Assembly (NCBI GenBank): GCA_018057635.1
Contig: JAGPDJ010000175.1
Span: 1-5,868, forward strand
From: Ferruginibacter sp.
GTDB taxonomy: Bacteria > Bacteroidota > Bacteroidia > Chitinophagales > Chitinophagaceae
Reading direction: 5' to 3'
Length of the DNA: 5,868 nt
The position numbers were made by a program, and so were the translations under genes. Positions within the stretch are counted from its first letter, which is position 1; each line of letters begins with the position of its first letter. The notes under the pieces were generated by a model. It saw only the letters and a program-made list of their open reading frames with translations, was not told the DNA's origin and ran no database searches. Shown piece after piece: positions 1 through 5,868 of the stretch.

Positions 1-1025
1 AAAGTAGATGCACCAATGCATTGGAGCTCTCCGCGTGCAAGGGCCGGTTTAAATATATTAGATGCATCCAGCGAACCACTGGCTCCACCGGCACCGACAA
101 TGGTGTGAATTTCATCGATAAATAAAATTACATCCCTGTTCTTTTCCAGTTCATTCATGATGGCTTTCATTCTTTCTTCAAACTGGCCGCGGTATTTTGT
201 ACCGGCAACCAATGCAGCCAGGTCGAGACTTACCACCCTTTTATCAAACAAAACCCGTGAAACTTTTCTTTGAACGATTCTTAAAGCAAGTCCTTCTACG
301 ATGGCAGTTTTACCAACGCCCGGTTCTCCTATAAGAATGGGATTATTTTTTTTACGTCTTGACAAAATCTGCGAAACCCTTTCAATTTCATTTTCGCGGC
401 CAACAATGGGATCTAAAGATCCGTTTTCTGCCAGTCGGGTAATATCCCTTCCAAAATTGTCTAAAACAGGCGTTTTGGTTTTTGCAGCTCCAGGTGCAGC
501 TGCTTTTTGAGAGCGTTGCTGGCCACCATATTGCTTTCTTTCATCATCAAAATCGTCGTCTTCATTGAATTCTGCCTGTGGCGGATTGCTGGTTACGAAC
601 CCAAGTTCATTTTTAAATACATCGTAGTCCACGTCAAATTGGTTTAAAATCTGTGTTGCAATGTTTTCTTTATTTTTCAGGATAGACAGCATGAGGTGTT
701 CACTTTCCACTATCGTACTTTTTAGTGCTTTGGCTTCAAGTACGGTAATCCTGATAACTTTTTCAGCCTGTTTGGTTAACGGAAGTGAATTGATATTGGC
801 AATATTCTTTCCTGTTTTATCTTTTACGGCTATTTCTATTTCTTTCCGGAGTTCATACAGGTCTACATTCAAAGATTTCAATATCTTGACTGCAGTGTTT
901 TCGCCATCCCGGATCAAACCTAAAACCAGGTGTTCGGTCCCTATAAAGTCATTTCCCAGCCGCAAAGCTTCTTCCCGGCTATAAGAAATGATTTCTTTTA
1001 CTTGTGTTGAGAAATTATTATCCAT
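1..1025 (-). CDS. clpC: ATP-dependent Clp protease ATP-binding subunit ClpC (N-terminal part, cut by left edge)
   Basis: This is a cytoplasmic AAA+ unfoldase of the ClpC/Hsp100 family, which by family knowledge feeds protein substrates into the ClpP peptidase. The window holds 341 complete codons, and the gene continues past base 1. Residues 1-145 form the double Clp N-terminal repeat: the first contains [15 protein letters not shown] and the second contains [15 protein letters not shown]. Residues 146-187 are a linker rich in Asp, Gln and Ala. The first AAA module begins near LDNFGRD (188-194). Walker A is GEPGVGKT at 233-240, the pore-loop segment is [10 protein letters not shown], and Walker B is VILFIDE at 299-305. 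The ATG is followed by [12 protein letters not shown], and an in-frame TGA lies directly before it, so no longer start is possible. No Shine-Dalgarno is visible. The second AAA module and any UVR segment lie outside the window, so ClpC rather than ClpB rests on N-domain and D1 similarity. It is divergent from the STAS gene. Confidence 0.95.
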   Translation of the reverse strand, partial: MDNNFSTQVKEIISYSREEALRLGNDFIGTEHLVLGLIRDGENTAVKILKSLNVDLYELRKEIEIAVKDKTGKNIANINSLPLTKQAEKVIRITVLEAKALKSTIVESEHLMLSILKNKENIATQILNQFDVDYDVFKNELGFVTSNPPQAEFNEDDDFDDERKQYGGQQRSQKAAAPGAAKTKTPVLDNFGRDITRLAENGSLDPIVGRENEIERVSQILSRRKKNNPILIGEPGVGKTAIVEGLALRIVQRKVSRVLFDKRVVSLDLAALVAGTKYRGQFEERMKAIMNELEKNRDVILFIDEIHTIVGAGGASGSLDASNIFKPALARGELQCIGAST

Positions 1026-1181
1026 TCAAGTAGTTTTAATTGTTACAATAATAACGAATATTTTTATCGATTGGTTCGCCCTAAAACCCAAATGTTGATA
1101 TGTTGAAAAGTTAAAGTCTTTAAACTGAATTATATACGTGAAGTGACTTAAAAAAAAGTGAATCATTCGTTAAAAGAACAG

Positions 1182-1195
1182 CAACAAAAAATAAT
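1182..1195 (+). repeat. 14-bp direct repeat, copy 1
   Basis: The sequence CAACAAAAAATAAT occurs here and again, identically, at 1230-1243, a start-to-start distance of 48 bp. Both copies lie just upstream of the STAS gene. The A-rich composition means chance recurrence is quite possible. A protein-binding or untranslated-leader role is only a guess. Confidence 0.4.
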
Positions 1196-1229
1196 CAACC
1201 TGAAATCTTCCATTAAAAAAACATCATTT

Positions 1230-1243
1230 CAACAAAAAATAAT
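1230..1243 (+). repeat. 14-bp direct repeat, copy 2
   Basis: This is the second exact copy of CAACAAAAAATAAT, ending 30 bp before the STAS start codon. It may fall in the 5' untranslated leader of the STAS-rnz transcript. See copy 1 for the caveat about low complexity. Confidence 0.4.
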
Positions 1244-1273
1244 TTATTTTTCAGGACTATAAATATTCAAACA

Positions 1274-1666
1274 ATGGATGTCAAAATAGATACCAAAGAA
1301 AAATTCACAGTAATTACACCAGAACAGGCGCAAATCTCTGCTAATATGACAGCCGGATTACAAAAATTGTTGCTTTCTTATCTAAACAAAGACATTCCGC
1401 ATATCATATTAAATTTAAAACATGTAACTGATATGGATGAAATGGCTCTGGATTTAATAGCCGGCATTCATACTCAGTTTTACGAACACAATGCTTCTTT
1501 TATTGTGTGTGAGTTGCAAAAAGGGATAGAAACCCTGTTTATTGATAAAAATATTCTTGATTTACTGAATGTAACACCAACTGAAAGTGAAGCTTGGGAT
1601 ATTGCCCAGATGGAAGAGATAGAGCGTGAGTTGATGAAAGATTTTGATAATAATACAGAATACTAA
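1274..1666 (+). CDS. STAS-domain protein (anti-sigma-factor-antagonist fold, degenerate phosphosite)
   Basis: This small cytoplasmic protein of 130 residues has no signal peptide or membrane segment. It has the length and pattern of a single STAS domain, as in SpoIIAA-type anti-sigma antagonists. An N-terminal beta strand contains FTVITPE (11-17), a hydrophobic strand IILNLKHV spans 44-51, and then comes MDEMALDLIAGIH (54-66) at the position of the SpoIIAA motif MDSSGLGVIL. A later strand is SFIVCEL (75-81), and the C-terminal helix is acidic (about 104-125). The SpoIIAA-type phosphorylated Ser aligns with Met57, flanked by Glu56 and Ala58, so switching by Ser phosphorylation looks impossible here. 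The start is the ATG before DVKIDTKE; the leader is A-rich without a properly placed Shine-Dalgarno. It is the first gene of a probable unit with rnz, 58 nt downstream. The partner is unknown: no anti-sigma kinase or sigma factor is in the window. The fold call is fairly secure, the function is not. Confidence 0.8.
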   Translation: MDVKIDTKEKFTVITPEQAQISANMTAGLQKLLLSYLNKDIPHIILNLKHVTDMDEMALDLIAGIHTQFYEHNASFIVCELQKGIETLFIDKNILDLLNVTPTESEAWDIAQMEEIERELMKDFDNNTEY

Positions 1667-1724
1667 GCAGCTAATTGATTGCATTGAAAGTCTTTGCAGC
1701 AAATAATAATTAAAAACCGCATCC

Positions 1725-2627
1725 TTGTTTGCATTAACAATTTTAGGTAATAATTCAGCCGTGCCAGCGTTTGGCAGAAATCCGACTGCCCAGGTTTTAC
1801 AAACCCAGGATGAACTTTTTTTAATTGATTGTGGTGAAGGCACTCAGCTGCAGTTATCTAAATATAAAATTCGCAGGAGTAAAATAAACCACATTTTCAT
1901 ATCGCACCTTCATGGCGACCATTATTTTGGATTGATCGGTTTACTTACCAGCATGAGCCTGCTAAGCCGTACACAAGACCTCCATTTACATGCTCCGCCA
2001 TTATTGCAGCAAATCATTGACCTGCAATTACAGGCTGCCAGTACTACCCTTAATTACAAAGTTCATTTTCATCCATTAACCGGAGAAGGGGTGATTGCCA
2101 ATACCAGCAAAATAAGTGTGGAATGTTTTCAGGTGAAACACCGGATAGATTGCTGGGGGTTTATTTTCAGGGAAATAAAGAATCCCAGAAGTGTAATTCC
2201 TGAAAGAGCTAAGTCATATGAAATACCGGCAGCCTTTTTTGAACATTTGAAAAAGGGAGCAGATTACAGAACAAAAAAAGGCGTGATCATTCCAAATGAA
2301 GAAGTAACTGTTGCCAATGCCAGTCCCAGGAGTTATGCTTATTGTGCAGATACGATCTATGATATTAGTTTAGCAGAAAAAGTTAAGGGAGTTGATCTGA
2401 TGTATCATGAAGCTACTTACCTGAAAGAAGAACATATAAGGGCCGCTGAGCGGTTTCACAGTACAACCGAACAGGCAGCTGAGGTAGCAAAAAAAGGGGA
2501 AGTGAAAAAATTACTTATTGGTCATTTCTCATCGCGATATGAATTGCTGGATGAATTCCTGCTGGAAGCAAAGGAAGTGTTTGATAATACCGAACTGGCA
2601 CTTGAAGGCGTTTGTTTTACTGTTTAA
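1725..2627 (+). CDS. rnz: ribonuclease Z (tRNA 3'-processing endonuclease), TTG start
   Basis: This is a cytoplasmic metallo-beta-lactamase-fold endonuclease; the family cuts pre-tRNA at its 3' end using two zinc ions. The 300-residue length fits the short bacterial form. Visible motifs in order are the N-terminal LTILGNNSAVPA strand and loop; LIDCGEGTQLQL (33-44); the metal motif SHLHGDH with His61, His63, Asp65 and His66; His139 in VKHRID; Asp209 in YCADT; HEATY at 228-232, the tRNase Z HEAT motif; and His267 in IGHFSSRY. All expected metal ligands are present. Residues about 155-190 correspond to the flexible arm, and I did not see a typical Gly-Pro-rich exosite there. The start codon is TTG. 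An in-frame TAA at 1707-1709 precedes it with no ATG or GTG between, and the next Met is residue 77, after the active site. It follows the STAS gene and overlaps the converging esterase by 4 bp. Confidence 0.95.
   Translation: MFALTILGNNSAVPAFGRNPTAQVLQTQDELFLIDCGEGTQLQLSKYKIRRSKINHIFISHLHGDHYFGLIGLLTSMSLLSRTQDLHLHAPPLLQQIIDLQLQAASTTLNYKVHFHPLTGEGVIANTSKISVECFQVKHRIDCWGFIFREIKNPRSVIPERAKSYEIPAAFFEHLKKGADYRTKKGVIIPNEEVTVANASPRSYAYCADTIYDISLAEKVKGVDLMYHEATYLKEEHIRAAERFHSTTEQAAEVAKKGEVKKLLIGHFSSRYELLDEFLLEAKEVFDNTELALEGVCFTV
2624..2627. other. TTAA overlap forming the stop codons of two convergent genes
   Basis: The rnz stop TAA occupies 2625-2627 on the plus strand, and the esterase stop TAA occupies 2624-2626 read on the minus strand. 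The palindrome TTAA serves both. No intergenic space remains, and I saw no GC-rich hairpin followed by a T-run near either stop, so transcripts of each gene probably extend antisense into the other or end by another mechanism. Confidence 0.95.
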
Positions 2628-3826
2628 TGACGGTGTTTAACCTGGTAATTTAACCCGTTGCCAGTAATCCATAAATAAAATTCAGCAAACCATTTTCTCC
2701 AGTATTGTTCATGGTGTTTCCCTTCAGGATCGCTGAGAAAATAAATCAGACCTGCTGATTGGTCACCCAGCATATCAGCCAACTTCAGTGAATTTAATAT
2801 CATCGTTTCGCTTTCCTGTCCACCGGCATAAATAAAAAACTGCCCGTTGATCTTATATGCGAGCGAATCTGTCATTTTCATTAAACCGGGCATTATCCAG
2901 AGAGCAGGAGAAAATATTCCGCCCTTTCCAAAAACATGCGGGTAACGCAACATGGTATAATAAGAAATATTGGCGCCCAGAGAACTTCCTGCAATAATGG
3001 TATTTTCTTTTCCGGGAAGCGTGCGGTATTTTTTATCTATGTATGGTTTGAGTGTATGTGCTAAAAAATCAGCATAAGCTTCCCCTTCGGGTTTTTGTAT
3101 ATTTTCTGTTTCAAAAGGAGCATATTCAGTTAACCGTTCGGGTGAGTTTTCAATACCAACTACAATACCAGCATTGCTGCCATCCAGGTAAAGTGAATCC
3201 AGGCATTCATCTATTCCCCATTCGCCATTAAAGGAAGTGCTGTCATCAAATAGATTCTGACCATCCTGCATATACAAAACAGGATATTTCTTTTTACTGT
3301 TCTCATAACCGGGAGGCAGATATATCCATATCTTTCGGCTCCTGTTCAATTGCGGGATAAAAAAAGCGGTATCCATTACATGTACAGAATTACCTGCCGT
3401 ACTTTTAACGCCTTCAGCAGGAAAATCATCTTTCCAGGCATCTATAGACATTTCAATGGCCGTATCTGAAACCAGGGATAATTTTCTGTTTTCAATATGC
3501 TTGCCATTGATCGCTGATTCACATTTATCCCAAATACCGCGGGTAAATTTAAAAAAGTAATCGCCTGAGGCAAGTCCCGTGATGTTGATGCTGTATTGAT
3601 CGCCTGACCTGGTTAACCGGTATGACTCATTTCCGGGATCCCAACGGTTAAAGCTACCCGCAATAAAAATACTGTCAGCAGGATGTGTGGAAGGAATAGA
3701 ACTGATGCTGATATGAAGGTTAAACTGTGCGTATGAAAAATTGTATGAAAACAACAATGCCAATAGCATTAATACCGGCATTTTAAACAAACCGGATCTT
3801 TCCTGTAATTGTTGTTTTAACTGCAT
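2624..3826 (-). CDS. secreted putative esterase: N-terminal glycogen-binding-like module plus alpha/beta-hydrolase (esterase D/Fes type)
   Basis: This is a 400-residue exported hydrolase. A Lys at 15 and a hydrophobic stretch at 16-30 form a signal peptide, probably cleaved after SYA33 before Gln34; no lipobox Cys is present, so export to the periplasm or outside is inferred. Residues about 50-128 form a beta-sandwich resembling the AMPK/CBM48 glycogen-binding module: IAGSFNRWDP (55-64), YFFKF (90-94) and GIWDK (97-101), with Trp62, Lys93 and Trp99 matching sugar-contact positions. The catalytic domain spans about 148-390: KIWIYLPPGY (165-174), YPVLYMQDGQNLFDD (181-195), nucleophile Ser282 in GSSLG (280-284), and probable catalytic His371 in PEGKHHEQYW. 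The acid residue is not assigned. The substrate is unknown; relatives include acyl, feruloyl, acetylxylan and siderophore esterases. The first ATG is used, but Met16 would also leave a usable signal peptide. It lies 27 nt downstream of the kinase gene, probably in one transcript. Confidence 0.9.
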   Translation of the reverse strand: MQLKQQLQERSGLFKMPVLMLLALLFSYNFSYAQFNLHISISSIPSTHPADSIFIAGSFNRWDPGNESYRLTRSGDQYSINITGLASGDYFFKFTRGIWDKCESAINGKHIENRKLSLVSDTAIEMSIDAWKDDFPAEGVKSTAGNSVHVMDTAFFIPQLNRSRKIWIYLPPGYENSKKKYPVLYMQDGQNLFDDSTSFNGEWGIDECLDSLYLDGSNAGIVVGIENSPERLTEYAPFETENIQKPEGEAYADFLAHTLKPYIDKKYRTLPGKENTIIAGSSLGANISYYTMLRYPHVFGKGGIFSPALWIMPGLMKMTDSLAYKINGQFFIYAGGQESETMILNSLKLADMLGDQSAGLIYFLSDPEGKHHEQYWRKWFAEFYLWITGNGLNYQVKHRH

Positions 3827-3853
3827 TTAAAAAAATTATTCTCTGATAATATT

Positions 3854-5868
3854 TTAATTACCGGCCAATGGTAATAATACAAAAAAAGTTGTACCCGCAC
3901 CCGGTTTTGTTTCAAACCATATTTCACCTTTTGCCTGTTCTACCATTCGTTTACACATGGCAAGCCCGAGGCCGGTACCGGATGTTTTGGTAGTAAAGTT
4001 AGGCGTAAATATTTTCGATTGCACTTCCACTGCAATACCGGTTCCGTTATCTGAAATACTGATAACCACATTATCATTGTGCAGGTATTCATTAACAGTA
4101 ATTCTTGCTGTTGAATTTTCCGGCATCGCCTGGATTGCATTAAGGATCAGGTTTGTAAACAGCCTGTTGATATGTGTTTTATCTGCTTCAATGATTACCT
4201 TTTCGGGTAACAGGTGCTGGTAGAATTCCAGCCGGTTATTGGATGAATACAAATGCAGCACAGTCATCAGTGCTTCGTTTACATCAAATTTTTCTTTTTT
4301 CAGGTTTTCTATATTGGCAAACTGGCTGAATTCACCTGCAATATGATTCAGGTGATCTATCTGTTCAATAAGGGTTTTGGCAACACTTTCTGTAAGTTCC
4401 TTCACATTGGGCGCATTGTTTTCAATTGATTTCTGCAAATACTGCATACTTAATTTCATGGGTGTGAGCGGATTTTTAATTTCATGGGCAACCTGCCTTG
4501 CCATTTCCCGCCACGCTCCTTCCCTTTCCGTTTTTGCCAGCGCCACAGCACTTTCATCAAGCTTACTGATCATCTTATTATACTCTGCAACGAGGTCGCC
4601 CAGCTCGTCTTTCCTGTTCCATACAATAAACTCATTTCGTTTTTCCAGGTTAATCTTTTTCATCTTATCACTGATAAGCGCAAAAGAATTTGTGATGCGG
4701 TTTGTAATAAATAATGCAACAATACCGGCAATCAGGAATATAAATGCGTTGAGGTTTATTATTGTTACAAGAAAATTGGAAATCTCATTCTTAAGATTAC
4801 TTTCTGAAGTAAAATACGGGATGTTCAGGTATGCATAATTGTTACCTGCTTCATCCAGCACCGGAACATAATTACTGATAAAGCTCAGTTCTCCAATACG
4901 TTCTTTCTGAAAATACTGTACTTCTTTATTTCTGTTGATGTGATAATAAGCCATAGGATCCATCTTGGTACTCAAAATCCCCTTTATATAAGGTAGTGGA
5001 AGTGAAGATACATTGAGGTTACCCTGCAGGTCGTATAGGTTTACATCTATTCCGTGTATTTCAGAAATTTTATTAATAGCATTTTCAAGGTTTTCCTGGA
5101 AATCCCTGTCAATGGTATTAAGGCTATTGACCATTTTCCACCCTTCACTCATATAACTCTTTACTTCATTTTCCATGATATGAATGGTACGGCTTAGTTT
5201 TTCCCTGTTATTGGCTTCATATCTGTTAACAAAGAACAATATGGTTGCAACTCCTATAACAAGGAAAGAAACAACACTTATAAAAATAATGGTGCCATGT
5301 ATCTGGTTTCTAATAGTCAATTGCCAGTAACCCCTGAGTTTAGAAAGGCGCAGTTTTGAACGTATGAGCATATTTGCCATCCAGATCAGTCCCGCTAAAA
5401 GTAAAAATCCGCAGAACAAATAAGAAAACATGGTTATTGATTCTACCCACATGCTGTTCTTCTTTGCAATTACCACCATTTTATCTGCACCAGCGTAATA
5501 CCATAGTTCATTGTAATCTTTTTGCTGTACCAGGTTAAACTGGCTTTGCTGTATCTTCTTTTTATTGATAGATGTTGCAAACGGGTAATCATTGTGACTG
5601 GTGATCAGTTTCCAGTTATTGTATATAGCGTAGGCATAAAGTGATGAATTTTCAATTGAATTATTCTGCCGCCGGCTGAATAACTGTGGCATCAGTGCGT
5701 CTCCCCTGAATTTCCGCGGGCTTGCGAGGATGAATACATACCCCAATGGGCTACCGGCAGTATCTGAGATCGTTTTTTTGCTGATATAACTGAAACGGTC
5801 ATACGATTCATCGTAATACAATAAGCCGGGAATCTTTGTTGGCCTGGTCTGTGTTTTTAAAATGGTAT
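3854..5868 (-). CDS. membrane sensor histidine kinase, NtrY-like, C-terminal 670 residues (cut by right edge)
   Basis: The frame is open to the right edge, so this is the C-terminal part of a larger inner-membrane kinase. Counting from the first complete codon (5864-5866), residues 1-142 are probably extracytoplasmic. Then come a membrane segment at 143-165, a basic cytoplasmic loop, a second at 192-213, an extracytoplasmic domain of about 150 residues (214-366), a third at 367-389, and a HAMP-like linker to about 440. The phosphoacceptor is His461 in QVAHEIKNPLTP, a form typical of NtrY-like kinases. ATP-binding motifs follow: N box with Asn572 and Asn576, G1 DNGTGI (606-611), F box IFTPNF, and G2 GTGLGL (630-635). 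All residues needed for autophosphorylation appear intact. There is no receiver domain at the C-terminus, so a separate response regulator is expected but is not in the window. The ligand is unknown. The gene ends 27 nt before the esterase start. A TTG at 5821 could open a shorter frame, but protein-like sequence continues upstream. Confidence 0.93.
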   Translation of the reverse strand, partial: TILKTQTRPTKIPGLLYYDESYDRFSYISKKTISDTAGSPLGYVFILASPRKFRGDALMPQLFSRRQNNSIENSSLYAYAIYNNWKLITSHNDYPFATSINKKKIQQSQFNLVQQKDYNELWYYAGADKMVVIAKKNSMWVESITMFSYLFCGFLLLAGLIWMANMLIRSKLRLSKLRGYWQLTIRNQIHGTIIFISVVSFLVIGVATILFFVNRYEANNREKLSRTIHIMENEVKSYMSEGWKMVNSLNTIDRDFQENLENAINKISEIHGIDVNLYDLQGNLNVSSLPLPYIKGILSTKMDPMAYYHINRNKEVQYFQKERIGELSFISNYVPVLDEAGNNYAYLNIPYFTSESNLKNEISNFLVTIINLNAFIFLIAGIVALFITNRITNSFALISDKMKKINLEKRNEFIVWNRKDELGDLVAEYNKMISKLDESAVALAKTEREGAWREMARQVAHEIKNPLTPMKLSMQYLQKSIENNAPNVKELTESVAKTLIEQIDHLNHIAGEFSQFANIENLKKEKFDVNEALMTVLHLYSSNNRLEFYQHLLPEKVIIEADKTHINRLFTNLILNAIQAMPENSTARITVNEYLHNDNVVISISDNGTGIAVEVQSKIFTPNFTTKTSGTGLGLAMCKRMVEQAKGEIWFETKPGAGTTFFVLLPLAGN

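Larger units (their letters stand above)
1026..1273. promoter_or_regulatory. divergent intergenic region expected to hold the clpC and STAS-rnz promoters
   Basis: This 248-bp, strongly AT-rich stretch separates two divergently transcribed genes, so it should carry promoters for both; that is inferred from layout. I looked for the Bacteroidota primary-sigma pattern (TTTG or TTG near -33, TAnnTTTG near -7). Only partial matches appear: TAACTTTT on the minus strand (about 1107-1114) with no convincing -33 element. On the plus strand TTGAAA and TATATA occur about 22 bp apart, which is too far for a standard spacer. No promoter is therefore placed. The region also holds a short interrupted palindrome AAGTGACTT (1141-1149), A-tracts and a 14-bp direct repeat. 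I saw no small ORF, structured RNA or terminator hairpin. Confidence 0.5.

Noticed and set aside
301..984. Two plus-strand open frames of 69 and 107 codons
   Set aside because: They lie entirely opposite clpC, whose Walker A, Walker B and N-domain repeats are clear; they match no recognisable protein.
1103..1136. Sigma70-like promoter with TTGAAA and TATATA
   Set aside because: The spacer of about 22 bp is too long, and Bacteroidota promoters normally use a different consensus.
1667..1724. Possible terminator or small RNA between the STAS gene and rnz
   Set aside because: No stable GC-rich hairpin or T-run is visible in this short AT-rich gap, and the two genes are better read as one unit.
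1562..1843. Minus-strand 93-codon open frame across the STAS-rnz junction
   Set aside because: It is antisense to the end of the STAS gene and the start of rnz, both well supported; it shows no domain or start signal.
3940..4838. Several open frames on both strands inside the kinase gene
   Set aside because: They are alternative-frame shadows of the HisKA and ATPase domains, whose motifs are intact in the kinase frame.
5819..5821. TTG as the start of the histidine kinase
   Set aside because: The frame stays open to the right edge with plausible protein sequence, and a sensor kinase of this type should have more N-terminal sequence, so the gene is called partial instead.

Overview
The window looks like chromosomal DNA from a member of the Bacteroidota, most plausibly near Chitinophagaceae (inference). 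The evidence is AT-rich intergenic DNA, A/T-rich leaders without a clear Shine-Dalgarno, a ClpC with both N-terminal repeats, a single-domain RNase Z beginning like Bacteroidota homologues, a secreted protein cleaved before Gln, and a large multi-membrane NtrY-like histidine kinase. No mobile element, CRISPR array, tRNA or rRNA was seen.

Layout. Bases 1-1025 (minus) hold the N-terminal 341 codons of ClpC, which runs off the left edge. Bases 1026-1273 are an AT-rich divergent intergenic region. Bases 1274-1666 (plus) encode a small STAS-domain protein, and 1725-2627 (plus) encode ribonuclease Z from a TTG start. Bases 2624-3826 (minus) encode a secreted alpha/beta-hydrolase esterase with an N-terminal glycogen-binding-like beta-sandwich. 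Bases 3854-5868 (minus) hold the C-terminal 670 residues of a membrane sensor histidine kinase, which runs off the right edge.

How the genes relate. ClpC and the STAS/rnz pair are transcribed divergently from one 248-bp region. The STAS gene and rnz form a probable two-gene unit with a 58-nt gap. The kinase and esterase lie on the opposite strand with a 27-nt gap and are probably co-transcribed, kinase first. The two units converge with a 4-bp overlap, TTAA, that supplies both stop codons, so no terminator fits between them.

The window is mostly housekeeping and signalling genes, and I do not see a clear new system. The points most worth a second look are the STAS protein without a phosphorylatable residue, linked to RNase Z; the obligatory TTG start of rnz; the carbohydrate-binding-like module on the esterase; and the kinase-esterase pairing.
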